DNA of 64,000 bases. Origin: Diadema setosum. Taxonomy: Eukaryota; Echinodermata; Echinoidea; Diadematoida; Diadematidae. Positions 46,233 to 58,485 of the stretch are shown piece after piece (position 1 is the stretch's first letter; each line of letters begins with the position of its first letter). The stretch spans positions 24,165,674 to 24,229,673 of the forward strand of contig NC_092700.1 of NCBI RefSeq assembly GCF_964275005.1. The letters are read 5' to 3'. A model generated the notes under the pieces. It was not told the DNA's origin and ran no database searches. It saw only the letters and a program-made list of their open reading frames with translations. The position numbers were made by a program, and so were the translations under genes.

Positions 46233-46765
46233 ATGACTGGTAAGTTACGCGTATGTGTGTGTGTGTGTGTGCGTGTGTGCGTTATTGTGAGCTGCATGAT
46301 ATGTGATGTGTATGATTTGTTGTGTGTGTGTGTGTTTGTGTATGTGTGTGTGTTTGGAGTATAATAATACAATATGTAGAAACTGTGCATGTGTGGTGGT
46401 TGTATAGTGGTTGTGGTTTGTTTGTCTGTGTGCATACGTGTGCCTGTATGCTCAGGGGCGGATCCAGGGAGGACCGCAACCGGCGCACGCCCCCCCCCCA
46501 TTATTTTTTGTTGAAACAAAAGAAATAAAGAGAAAAAAAATGGGGGAGGGGTGCGTGCGCCCCCCTTTAATTTTGTAAACACGCCCCCTCTTTACGGAAT
46601 TCCTGGATCCGCCCCTGATGCTTACGTGTGTATGTGGAATATAGTGGCGCTACTGTGGCAATACAAACGCCTTCAGAGTGTGTGAGCACGTGTTTAAAGA
46701 ATTCACCCCAGCGTTGATCTAAAAATAGTATGGGTGTGTCAACCAATATCAGCGGTGAGGCGGGC
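46233..46765. other. Spacer with (TG)n tracts and one MITE
   Basis: TG tracts (46252-46275, 46321-46355), a MITE (46453-46617) and unassigned sequence up to the next end copy at 46766. Confidence 0.6.
46453..46617. mobile_element. 165-bp MITE with CAGGGGCGGATCC ends
   Basis: Ends CAGGGGCGGATCCAGG and CCTGGATCCGCCCCTG are inverted and flanked by direct ATGCT (46448-46452, 46618-46622). The middle has C-runs. No coding capacity. Confidence 0.85.
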
Positions 46766-48759
46766 TGCGAATATTTTTTTCGTACATGGAAACGCTATGG
46801 GACATGAATTATTCATAAGTTGAGCTGAAATTTTAAAGTGCGCAAGCGCGTGGTCTGACTAAAATTCTATAGTATAGCTTGGCCAATTTGTACACGAATG
46901 AACGGACTCGCATATTGTACATACATACATGATCACGTGTGATCACTGCGTGCGTACGTACGTGCTCGCTATTCAGTTTACATTCGATTCGCAGTTCATG
47001 CAGGGAGGTGTTACAGAGATGGAGTGGCAACTCTTCGTAATTCATGCGAACACATGTTTAGGTTCAAGGCGTTACAATGGGATGTCTAGCATTCCATTAC
47101 GCTTTGAAGTCATGCTCGGCACCGCTCTAGTTGCAAGACGAAGTTCGGAGACGAAGAACGCATTTCACCTTTCGTTGAATTTCAAGCTTTATTTCACCAC
47201 AAAATTTTAAATGAAATACTCGAATTGATTTAGAATAGTTTAGGAAAGAATTCAATATTATTAACATGTATTTCTAGTTTCTTCGTAATTCGCAAATCGA
47301 AAGGAAATGAAAATTAGGCCCTCATAAAAACCCTTTTTTTTTTCTATAATGCGCACATTTCCGCATGATAATTTTCTATCTGTTAATAAGGGAATATTTT
47401 GATCTTTCAAATAAAGTACTCCGTTAAAGCGTGTTCCAGCGTGCTTTTAAACTATTTGCTGTAATTATTGTGAGTTTTACACTGCATTTTGATTCGCTGC
47501 TCCAATTCAAGGTACATTAATAAGCCAGTTCGGTGTTCCCTTTGAGCATGAGCAGAAAAAGGTCATCAGTACCGGTAGAGCATGTTGGTTTTTTTATTCA
47601 CTGAGATAAGCATCTGTGATGTAATGATTATTCAAGTGATCATTATGAGTGGTGCTTGCCAGCACATCCACCTGACAGCAAAAGCGGAATTTGACAATAT
47701 CAATTGAAAAGGATTGTTAATACATTCAATGCGAAATAATGAAATGGATGCTTTCCAAAGTGCTAATTGTGGATCATTCTGGTCACCTGGTCTGCGCAAG
47801 TTCATTTTCTGTTTGAACATGACTGATGAATTCCATAAATTGTTACGTAGGCTGAAATACCTTCTCTTGCTTGAAAACTCGTGGAGTGCCTAATCAACTG
47901 AGAAAGAAGAAAGGTCATTTGTACCGATGTGCCCATGAGCTAACCCCGAACTGGCTTATTCATTGTTGCCATCACATTGAAAGCCTGAGAGAGCGAATTG
48001 CAGTAGGAGCAAATATTTCTAGATGTGAGAGCGCTAGTCCCGATTATGGATGCTTTCTTTTGTCAAAGCACATGGGTGACACCTGTAGTTGAACGCATAA
48101 CTTCTCGGCGGTGCCGCGCATGACTTCAAAGGAGAGCTTTAGTTGCCTCTCCTTCTCTAGCACCTCCCTGGTTCATGAGCGCCCTACGTAACCCCGCATG
48201 CGGGGAGCGGAGAGCATCCTGATTGTCGCCGGCAGCCGGCGTGGCGAGCATAGTTCGTAGAAAGTGCAGTAGATTGTGGAGAGCAGGTACACGCGCAGCT
48301 CGCGTGAAATGTACAACTTTACAAGCTACAACCTCTGCAGCCAAAGGCTTGGAATTGATGCCACATTACCACTATTCGTACATGCATAAATGGCCAAATA
48401 AGAGCTCTTCCGAAATCTTTTGCACGCCCTTTTTGTCGGGCACTAGTACATGGCCGGCGCAGCCGTGGGGGCCGTGGGGGCTCGGGCCCCCACACTTTTT
48501 GTGCACCATACAAAGGAATACATAAGCGTAGGCGCCGGAAGTGGGGGGGCAGGGGGGGGGGGGCGGCCGCCCCCCCCCCCCCAATCCAAAAAGTGGGGGG
48601 CAAAACGATTTTTGCCCCCCCAAAAAGCCCCTCCCCCCCAAAAAAAAAAAAAAAAATAAATAAATAAATAAATAAATAAAACAAATAAATAAATAAATAA
48701 ACAAATAAATAATATAGATAAAATAAGATAGATAACGCGAAAAAAAAAAAACGTAGCTA

Positions 48760-49680
48760 CTATACAAACGGCAGTTTTTGGACTGTAAAATGTCAAAATT
48801 TCCAAGCTCGCTCGCTCCGCTCGCTCGCATTCAATCGCTATGCCATTCTCCTAATGTTGCTGCCAGTAATTGCCAGCAGTTGCGCCTGGGCTGCCCCCCC
48901 CCCTTAATTTCCAAAGCTAATATATATATATAAACGGCAGTTTGGGGACTGTAAAATGTCAAAATTAATGGTCAAATTTATTTGTTATGCCATTTTCCTA
49001 ACGTTGCAGCAAGTAATTGCCAGCAGTTGAGCCCGGTGCGCCTCCCCCTTAATTTCCAAAGCGAAAAACATAGCTACAACGGCAGTTTTTGGACTGTAGA
49101 ATGCCAAAATTTTCAAGCTCGCTCGCTTCGCTTGCTCGCATTGAATCATTATGTCATTCTCCTAATGTTGCAGCCAGTAATTGCCAGCAGTTGCGCCCGA
49201 TGCGCCCCATTAATTTGTAAAGCGAAAGATATAGCTACAAACGCCAGTTTCGGGACTGTAGAATGTCAAAATTTTCAAGCTCGCTCACTTCGCTCGCTCG
49301 CATTGAATGGTTATGCCATTCTCCTAATGTTGCTGCCAGTAATTGCCAGCAATTGCGCCCGATGCGCCCCCATTAATTTCCAGAGCGAAAGATATAGAGA
49401 CAAACGCCAGTTTTGGGACTGTAGAATGTCAAAATTTTCAAGCTCGCTCGCTTCGCTCGCTCGCATTGAATGGTTATGCCATTCTCCTAATGTTGCCGCC
49501 AGTAATTGCTAGCAGTTGCGCCCGATGCCCCCCCCCCTCTTAGTTTCCAAAGCGAAAGATATAGCTACAAACGGCAGTTTTAGGACTGTAAAATGTCAAA
49601 ATTTTCAAGCTCTCTCGCTCCGCTCGCTCGAATTTTATTGTTATGCAATTCTCCTGATGTTGCTGACAGTATATAATTTG
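48760..49680 (-). repeat. About 162-bp tandem array, six units (minus orientation)
   Basis: Units marked by AAACGGCAGTTTTTGGACTG start near 48766, 48932, 49078, 49240, 49402 and 49570. Each has AAGCTCGCTCGCTTCGCTCG and CCAGTAATTGCCAGCAGTTG. 162 is a multiple of 3, so a plus-strand frame stays open for 176 codons (48982-49512). I take that frame as a by-product of the period. Confidence 0.85.
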
Positions 49681-49870
49681 TCGTTTCACACCGTCATTCC
49701 ATAATCCATGTAAGGAAAACTTTCAATGTTGCTCAATGCGTTGTTGAATGTATCACATTCCGCAATGTTAATTGTAGTCCCATTATTGCGCACATGCATA
49801 CACACCGTCAAAATTACTTTTCCACAAGGTGCCCACCCCCAATGTTTCGACCCACCGTACGCCACTTTAC

Positions 49871-49891
49871 ACACACATATATATATATATA

Positions 49892-49968
<77 letters not shown>

Positions 49969-49999
49969 ATATATATATTAATATATATATATATATAGA

Positions 50000-50030
<31 letters not shown>
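49871..50030. repeat. (TA)n / (CA)n / (TG)n microsatellite cluster
   Basis: TA runs with CA and TG runs on either side. Can form hairpins. Confidence 0.9.
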
Positions 50031-50243
50031 ATTGTGTAACATTTATGTCTATCTTGAGCCCCCTCCAATATTTGCCCCCCCCCCCCAATCCAAAACTGCT
50101 TCCGGCGCGCCTGTACATAAGGTGTCATCACTTTGGGCCCCCACACTTTATTTTTAACCCGGAAGTACGTAAGTGGCACTAATATAGAAATAGATAGGGA
50201 TCTTGAAGTATGGCGGCGGTAAGTTTATGTTTCTTCTCTGAAG

Positions 50244-50470
50244 ACCTTTTTCTTTTTTGCTTGTCAGCTGAAGAAACCCGGCAGCGGACGGGTAGAGATG
50301 ATCTGAGGACCTCCTTTTTTGTTGTTGTTGTTGTTGTTTTTTGTTTTTGTTTTTGTTTTGCTTGTCAGCTGAAGAAACCCAGAAGTAGACGGGGAGAACA
50401 GATGAACTTTTTTTTTTTTTTTTTTTTTTTTTTGGCTTGTTAGCTCGTGAAACCCGGAAGTGGACCCCCA
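50244..50470. repeat. Three diverged units of about 100 bp
   Basis: TTGCTTGTCAGCTGAAGAAA with CCCGGAAGTGGAC-type ends occurs near 50257, 50358 and 50432, each preceded by a T- or GT-rich tract. Confidence 0.6.
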
Positions 50471-51019
50471 CACTTTTGAAAACACTGCGCCGGCCCTGTA
50501 GTATTCGTAAATACACCGCTACCACAGCTCACAGTAGGCCTACTTCGTACTTGGCTATGAAGCGGACATGCATGTGTTCACAATCGACTTCTCAGTGCTG
50601 CCAGTGACTCGAGCATTACGAGTGCACTTTCGAAATACAACGATAAGATCATTACCAATCCACATGTAAACTAATAATAGTAGATCGAACTTCCGTAGAG
50701 TCTGGTTCTGCGTTTTCAAACTGATTAGTCAATTAAACGTACGTGATATGTGAGCGTGATTGTACCCAATGTACAAAGTGTTACTGTTATCGTGTGTGCA
50801 ATGTGATGTATGTTGTAGAGCTATCGCAAGCGACAGTTCAGTTTCCTGCAGTTGTTCACTGATATGATCGGACGAACCTGTACCTCGTGAGGGCAGCAGT
50901 GACATGTTTACGCACACGTGCACAGCCCGCATTTAGAAACCATGTTCTCGATCGCATAAATACGTTCCATGTGTACACAGAGACTCCTGAGAGTAGGCCT
51001 GTGCGATCGAGTCCTTTTG

Positions 51020-51115
51020 TTGCGACATGGATTGTTGCCCCTACACGGAGTGTCGCCTCCTGCTCGGGGCGACAATCCGTGACGAGGGCTGGCGGCACGG
51101 ATTGTCGCCCGCCCT
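51020..51115. repeat. 14-mer cluster in left arm
   Basis: Four words of the CACGGATTGTCGCC family (two of them degenerate) in both directions. The inverse cluster in the right arm is at 54815-54905, with a duplicate at 55570-55660. Confidence 0.8.
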
Positions 51116-51786
51116 CGAAGCACATTTTGCTGGGTAATATCGTTCTGGACATAATCATTGAAATACTAACACATAACTTACATGGCTACATCCATGCAAA
51201 CATGCCACGTGAAAAGTCATGGTGAGGTTTCAAGGAAGTGTGTATGTGCGCGTGCACATGATAATTTAGTGTCCGTTTGTGCGTGTGTATGTGTGTGTGT
51301 GTGTGTGTGATGGAAGAATGTGTGTATTATGTCAGTTTTTTGCGTATGCGTTTTTTAGCTGCGCGTGGGGAGGGATACCTAGTAAGCTGATGCTGGCATT
51401 AAATGTTGATATTGATTTTATCAGCAGCTTTGAATTTGATGAGTTTGTTTGGCAGATTTGTATATGAATTCGGAGTGGAGGTTGCGTGCGGGCGGATGCT
51501 GCTTTTCTGCATGCAGTCCATTATGTCTTATTTATCAACATTGGGAAATCGTTTCATCAGGAAGGAATGTGGTATCGGTTCGGGCGTGCGTCGGTATGTG
51601 GGAGGGGGTTACATTTCGTTATTGCAAAAGTTTGTTATTCTGAAGGCTCATTCGTCCGAAGGCTCATTCCGATGGTTCGTTATTCCGAATTTCATTTTTG
51701 GATCAACGAACCTCTAGGTATAGGGAATTGTGTGTTTCGGATAAATGAGGCCTCGGAAAAAAACGAAACTTCGGAATAACGAACCT

Positions 51787-51821
<35 letters not shown>

Positions 51822-52699
51822 TATGTATGTATTTGGGTTGGTGAATGTGGGATGATTATAGGTTTTGTTTTCAGGGGTTGGTGGGTTGGGGATTGGATTT
51901 GAAGAAAGATAGTTATAAATGGTATGACAGATGTTGATAGGATTTAATATTTAGGATAGATGTAGGCCCTAGATTTGTTTCGGTTGGGGAGGGGAGGGGG
52001 TGGTCGGGGTTTCTTGTAACTGATTTCATTCTAGATTTGTGTAATGTATTTGTGGGTTTTTTTTTTTATGTATATGCCCTTGTAAGTAAGCAGGTGTTAC
52101 ATGATCCAAACCAATATATTCAAGGAATATAGGTTTGGTAGGGCCCTACATGTCAAAACTTTCTCGTGAAGAAATTATTAGTAGGGTTGGTCTATAATCG
52201 AGTTATCTATGTTGAAGTGAGATTATTTGAGGTATAAATTAACAAATGGATTTGTTTGTGTTTCGAATTGCCATTTGTAACTTTTTTTGTTCTTGTTACA
52301 TCCAGAATGGGTCGATTTATGAATGATTAGAATGAAATCAATAAATATCAAGGAAAAAAGTGTTGAGTTGGTTTATTTGCATTATGAGGATTTGTTTGAG
52401 TGCTTGTTGGTGTTTGTTTGTATTATGTATGTATTAGCAGTGTGCAATGGCAGTTCGCTTGTGCTAACATCAACTAACGATTGACAATTTTTTACGGCGT
52501 GTGGAAACTATTCGCTCATGCATAAAGCATGCCAAACCTATTCTGGGACAAAGAATAGTGGTATGGACGTTCTAATTTATAAGACTGATGGAAGGAAATG
52601 ACTGCAGTGAAAAATGAACAAAGACAAATAACATTTGGGGAGGGTACCTCCCTCGTATGTATTTTCTCTCGGTCTCTCTCTCGCCTAGCCCGCCCCGCC

Positions 52700-53237
52700 T
52701 GCGAATATTTTTTCCGTACATGGAAACGCTATGGGACATGAATTATTCATAAGTTGAGCTGAAAGACTAAAGTGCGCAAGCGCGTGGACGAAAACTGTAG
52801 CTTGGCCAACTTGTACACAATGAACGGATGTTGCGACCCATCCCACCAGAGCTTAAAACCGGAGTAACCACCCCGAGCCCGGGGCGACAATCCGTGACGG
52901 GGCGACAATCCGTGTCGCAACAAATTTTTTGCCAACACGGATTGTCGCCTTCGAGGTCAAAAACTGGGAACTGCACAAGCGTCACGGATTGTCGCCAGGC
53001 GACAATCCGTGACGGGGGCGACAATCCGTGCCGCCAGCGCCCGTCACGGATTGTCGCCCCGAGCAGGAGGCGACAATCCGTGTAGGGGCGACAATCCGTG
53101 TCGCAACATCCGTTCATTGTGTACAAGTTGGCCAAGCTACAGTTTTCGTCCACGCGCTTGCGCACTTTAGTCTTTCAGCTCAACTTATGAATAAGTCATG
53201 TCCCATAGCGTTTCCATGTACGGAAAAAATATTCGCA
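52700..53237. mobile_element. 538-bp TIR element at the palindrome axis
   Basis: TGCGAATATTTTTTCCGTAC and its inverse end the element. Pairing continues for about 150 bp (52700-52846 against 53100-53237). The centre (52882-53105) has nine words of GGCGACAATCCGTG in both directions. Both flanks are the inverted GGCGGGCTAGGCGAGAG / CTCTCTCGCCTAGCCCGCC of the arms. Confidence 0.85.
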
Positions 53238-56200
53238 GGCGGGCTAGGCGAGAGAGAGACCGAGAGAAAATACATACGAGGGAGGTACCCTCCCCAAATG
53301 TTATTTGACTTTGTTCATTTTTCACTGCAGTCATTTCCTTCCATCAGTCTTATAAATTAGAACGTCCATACCACTATTCTTTGTGCCAGAATAGGTTTGG
53401 CATGCTTTATGCATGAGCGAATAATTTCCACACGCCGTAAAAATTTGTCAATCGTTAGTTGATGTTAGCACAAGCGAACTGCCATTGCACACTGCTAATA
53501 CATACATAATACAAACAAACACCAACAAGCACTCAAACAAATCCTCATAATGCAAATAAACCAACTCAACACTTTTTTTCCTTGATATTCATTGATTTCA
53601 TTCTAATCATTCATAAATCGACCCATTCTGGATGTAACAAGAACAAAAAAAGTTACAAATGGCAATTCGAAACACAAACAAATCCATTTGTTAATTTATA
53701 CCTCAAATAATCTCCCTTCAACATAGATAACTCGATTATAGACCAACCCTACTAATAATTTCTTCACGAGAAAGTTTTGACATGTAGGGCCCTACCAAAC
53801 CTATATTCCTTGAATATATTGGTTTGGATCATGTAACACCTGCTTACTTACAAGGGCATATACAATAAAAAAAAAAAAACCCACAAATACATTACACAAA
53901 TCTAGAATGAAATCAGTTATAAAAAAAAACCCCGACCACCCCCTCCCCTCCCCAACCGAAACAAATCTAGGGCCTACATCTATCCTAAATATTAAATCCT
54001 GCCAACATCTGTCATACCATTTATAACTATCCTTCTTCAAATCCAATCCCCAACCCACCAACCCCTGAAAACAAAACCTATAATCATCCCACATTCACCA
54101 ACCCAAATACATACATACACCCACACACACACACACGAAGGTTCGTTATTCCGAAGTTTCGTTTTTTTCCAAGGCCTCATTTATCCGAAACACACAATTC
54201 CCTATACCTAGAGGTTCGTTGATCCAAAAATGAAATTCGGAATAACGAACCATCGGAATAATGAGCCTTCGGACGAATGAGCCTTCAGAATAACAAACTT
54301 TTGCAATAACGAAATGTAACCCCCTCCCACATACCGACGCACGCCCGAACCGATACCACATTCCTTCCTGATGAAACGATTTCCCAATGTTGATAATTAA
54401 GACCTAATGGACTGCATGCAGAAAAGCAGCATCCGCCCGCACGCAACCTCCACTCCGAATTCATATACAAATCTGCCAAACAAACTCATCAAATTCAAAG
54501 CTGCTGATAAAATCAATATCAACATTTAATGCCAGCAACAGCTTACTAGGTATCCCTCCCCACGCGCAGCTAAAAAAACGCATACGCAAAAAACTGACAT
54601 AATAAACACATTCTTCCATCACACACACACACACACATACACACGCACAAACGGACACTAAATTATCATGTGCACGCGCACATACACACTTCCTTGAAAC
54701 CTCACCATGACTTTTTACGTGGCATGTTTGCATGGATGTAGCCATGTAAGTTATGTGTTAGTATTTCAATGATTATGTCCAGAACGATATTACCCAGCAA
54801 AATGTGCTTCGAGGGCGGGCGACAATCCGTGCCGCCAGCCCTCGTCACGGATTGTCGCCCCGGGAGCAGGAGGCGACACTCCGTGTAGGGGCAACAATCC
54901 ATGTCACAACAAAAGGACTCGACTCGCACAGGCGCCAGGCCTACTCTCAGGAGTCAAAGACCCCGTTTACAGCCCGGCCTCAATTGCGCGGCCGAGCCTC
55001 GCAATTTTGTCCGTTTACACTGCTGGGCTCGGCCGCGCTTTTGATTCAAACCTTTCAATATTTTGTCGTAGTGGCGCTCTGCTTGTAAACAAATGCAATT
55101 TGGTATTGTCTGGTTTTCAGACCCTTTGCCAAATGAATTCCGTGGCGACGAAGTCGCCGTTCGGGCAAAGGCCTTTGCCGAAGGAAAGAATCCTTTGCAG
55201 GACAAAACCACCTTAAACTATACTAGTTTTCCACGTTGAGGGGGTTGATATCCTGAATAGCGAAAGATACAGGCAGAGGGTTTGGAAGCCAGACTAAAAT
55301 TGGCCGCGCAATTGGCCTCGCATTTGGCCCAGTTTGCGTTTACACCAAGAAGAGGCCGGGCTCTTCTTCCATCACACACACACACACACACATACACACG
55401 CACAAACGGACACTAAATTATCATGTGCACGCGCACATACACACTTCCTTGAAACCTCACCATGACTTTTTACGTGGCATGTTTGCATGGATGTAGCCAT
55501 GTAAGTTATGTGTTAGTATTTCAATGATTATGTCCAGAACGATATTACCCAGCAAAATGTGCTTCGAGGGCGGGCGACAATCCGTGCCGCCAGCCCTCGT
55601 CACGGATTGTCGCCCCGGGAGCAGGAGGCGACACTCCGTGTAGGGGCAACAATCCATGTCGCAACAAAAGGACTCGACTCGCACAGGCGCCAGGCCTACT
55701 CTCAGGAGTCAAAGACCCCGTTTACAGTGCGGGGCCGGGCTCGGCCGCGGCTCGGCCGCGGCCGAGCCCGGCCTCAATTGCGCGGCCGAGCCTCGCAATT
55801 TTGTCCGTTTACACTGCTGGGCTCGGCCGCGCTTTTGATTCAAACCTTTCAATATTTTGTCGTAGTGGCGCTCTGCTTGTAAACAAATGCAATTTGGTAT
55901 TGTCTGGTTTTCAGACCCTTTGCCAAATGAATTCCGTGGCGACGAAGTCGCCGTTCGGGCAAAGGCCTTTGCCGAAGGAAAGAATCCTTTGCAGGACAAA
56001 ACCACCTTAAACTATACTAGTTTTCCACGTTGAGGGGGTTGATATCCTGAATAGCGAAAGATACAGGCAGAGGGTTTGGAAGCCAGACTAAAATTGGCCG
56101 CGCAATTGGCCTCGCATTTGGCCCAGTTTGCGTTTACACCAAGAAGAGGCCGGGCTCGGCCGCGGCTCGGCCGCGGCCGAGACCACCTCCAGAGCGATGC

Positions 56201-58476
56201 CAAATGCGAGGCCAATTTTGGCCTCGCATTTGGCCTTTTGCGCGTTTACACTGAAGCGGGGCTGGGCTCGGCCGCGGCTCGGCTGCGGCCGAGCCTCGCA
56301 CTGTAAACGGGGTCTCTGTGTACACATGGAACGTATTTATGCGATCGAGAACATGGTTTCTAAATGCGGGCTGTGCACGTGTGCGTAAACATGTCACTGC
56401 TGCCCTCACGAGGTACAGGTTCGTCCGATCATATCAGTGAACAACTGCAGGAAACTGAACTGTCGCTTGCGATAGCTCTACAACATACATCACATTGCAC
56501 ACACATAACAGTAACACTTTGTACATTGGCTACAATCACGCTCACATATCACGTACGTTTAATTGACTAATCAGTTTGAAAACGCAGAACCAGACTCTAC
56601 GGAAGTTCGATCTACTATTATTAGTTTACATGTGGATTGGTAATGATCTTATCGTTGTATTTCGAAAGTGCACTCGTAATGCTCGAGTCACTGGCAGCAC
56701 TGAGAAGTCGATTGTGAACACATGCATGTCCGCTTCATAGCCAAGTACGAAGTAGGCCTACTGTGAGCTGTGGTAGCGGTGTATTTACGAATACTAGTGC
56801 CCGACCGACAAAAAGGGCGTGCAAAAGATTTCGGAAGAGCTCTTATTTGGCCATTTATGCATGTACGAATAGTGGTAATGTGGCATCAATTCCAAGCCTA
56901 TGGCTGCAGAGGTTGTAGCTTGTAAAGTTGTACATTTCACGCGAGCTGCGCGTGTACCTGCTTTCCACAATCTACTGCACTTTCTACGAACTATGCTCGC
57001 CACGCCGGCTGCCGGCGACAATCAGGATGCTCTCCGCTCCCCGCATGCGGGGTTACGTAGGGCGCTCATGAACCAGGGAGGTGCTAGAGAAGGAGAGGCA
57101 ACTAAAGCTCTCCTTTGAAGTCATGCGCGGCACCGCCGAGAAGTTATGCGTTCAACTACAGGTGTCACCCATGTGCTTTGACAAAAGAAAGCATCCATAA
57201 TCGGGACTAGCGCTCTCACATCTAGAAATATTTGCTCCTACTGCAATTCGCTCTCTCAGGCTTTCAATGTGATGGCAACAATGAATAAGCCAGTTCGGGG
57301 TTAGCTCATGGGCACATCGGTACAAATGACCTTTCTTCTTTCTCAGTTGATTAGGCACTCCACGAGTTTTCAAGCAAGAGAAGGTATTTCAGCCTACGTA
57401 ACAATTTATGGAATTCATCAGTCATGTTCAAACAGAAAATGAACGTGCGTAGACCAGGTGACCAGACTGATCCACAATTAGCACTTTGGAAAGCATCCAT
57501 TTCATTATTTCGCATTGAATGTATTAACAATCCTTTTCAATTGATATTGTCGAATTCCGCTTTTGCTGTCAGGTGGATGTGCTGGCAAGCACCACTCATA
57601 ATGATCACTTGAATAATCATTACATCACAGATGCTTATCTCAGTGAATAAAAAACCAACATGCTCTACCGGTACTGATGACCTTTTTCTGCTCATGCTCA
57701 AAGTGGAACACCGAACTGGCTTATTAATGTACCTTGAATTGGAGCAGCGAATCAAAATGCAGTGTAAAACTCACAATTATTACAGCAAATAGTTTAAAAA
57801 CACGCTGGAACACGCTTTAACGGAGTACTTTATTTGAAAGATCAAAATATTCCCTTATTAACAGATAGAAAATTATCATGCGGAAATGTGCGCATTATAA
57901 AAAAAAAAATAGGTTTTTATGAGGGCCTAATTTTCATTTCCTTTCGATTTGCGAATTACGAAGAAACTAGAAATACATGTTAATAATATTGAATTCTTTC
58001 CTAAACTATTCTAAATCAATTCGAGTATTTCATTTAAAATTTTGCGGTGAATAAAGCTTGTAATTCAACGAAAGGTGAAATGCGTTCTTCGTCTCCGAAC
58101 TTCGTCTTGCAACTAGAGCGGTGCCGAGCATGACTTCAAAGCGTAATGGAATGCTGGACATCCCATTGTAACGCCTTGAACCTTAACATGTGTTTGCATG
58201 AATTACGAAGAGTTGCCACTCCATCTCTGTAACACCTCCCTGCATGAACTGCGAATCGAATGTAAACTGAATAGCGAGCACGTACGTACGCACGCAGTGA
58301 TCACACGTGATCATGTATGTATGTACAATATGCGAGTCCGTTCATTCGTGTACAAATTGGCCAAGCTATACTGTAGAATTTTAGTCAGTCCACGCGCTTG
58401 CGCACTTTAAAATTTCAGCTCAACTTATGAATAATTCATGTCCCATAGCGTTTCCATGTACGGAAAAAATATTCGC
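53238..58476. repeat. Right arm of giant inverted repeat
   Basis: Inverse of the left arm. It carries its own insertion (54959-56314), for which the left arm shows the empty site near 50977-50985 (GAGACTCCTGAGAG). Short frames in this arm are inverse copies of those in the left arm, and none is an intact gene. Confidence 0.85.
54959..56314. mobile_element. GC-rich TIR element in right arm, part-duplicated
   Basis: Ends GACCCCGTTTACAG and CTGTAAACGGGGTC. The interior repeats CTCGGCCGCGGCTCGGCCGC palindromes and GCGTTTACAC words. Sequence from 54611 to 55363 is repeated from 55364 on, so the element start (54959 and 55714) and the flanking 14-mer cluster occur twice. The first copy lacks the GC-rich palindromes. 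Confidence 0.75.
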
Positions 58477-58485
58477 GCCCGGGTC

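Larger units (their letters stand above)
48449..50498. mobile_element. 2.05-kb TIR insertion in left arm
   Basis: Ends CATGGCCGGCGCAG and CTGCGCCGGCCCTG, flanked by direct TAGTA (48444-48448, 50499-50503). The right arm has the empty site CGAATACTAGTGCCCG near 56790-56805. Inside are G- and C-runs, an inner pair of GGCGCCGGAAG / CTTCCGGCGC ends (48531, 50099), the 162-bp repeat array (48760-49680) and a TA/CA tract (49871-50030). Confidence 0.8.
46766..52699. repeat. Left arm of giant inverted repeat
   Basis: Matches the reverse of 53238-58476 over its whole length. Checks by eye: 47040-47170 against 58080-58205, 47630-47820 against 57424-57612, 48126-48440 against 56800-57118, 50500-50990 against 56315-56790, and 51270-51780 against 54125-54660. 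A 2050-bp insertion (48449-50498) is absent from the right arm. Confidence 0.85.
45832..58477. mobile_element. 12.6-kb composite insertion with giant inverted repeat
   Basis: The ends GCGAATATTTTTTCCGTACA (45832) and its inverse (to 58476) are flanked by the direct repeat CCCGGGTC (45824-45831, 58478-58485). Five copies of this roughly 80-100-bp end sequence exist. Three are on plus (45832, 46766, 52700) and two on minus (ending 53237 and 58476). The arms 46766-52699 and 53238-58476 are inverted copies of each other, each about 3.9 kb once their own insertions are removed. No intact transposase was found. Confidence 0.75.

Noticed and set aside
45983..46582. 199-codon minus-strand frame
   Set aside because: Built from the 14-mer array, a TG tract and a MITE. 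No domain and no likely start.
48982..49512. 176-codon plus-strand frame
   Set aside because: It lies on a 162-bp tandem repeat whose period is a multiple of three, so a long open frame is expected without selection.
52870..53105. CRISPR-like array at the 14-mer cluster
   Set aside because: The words are in both orientations, too short, and irregularly spaced inside a TIR element.
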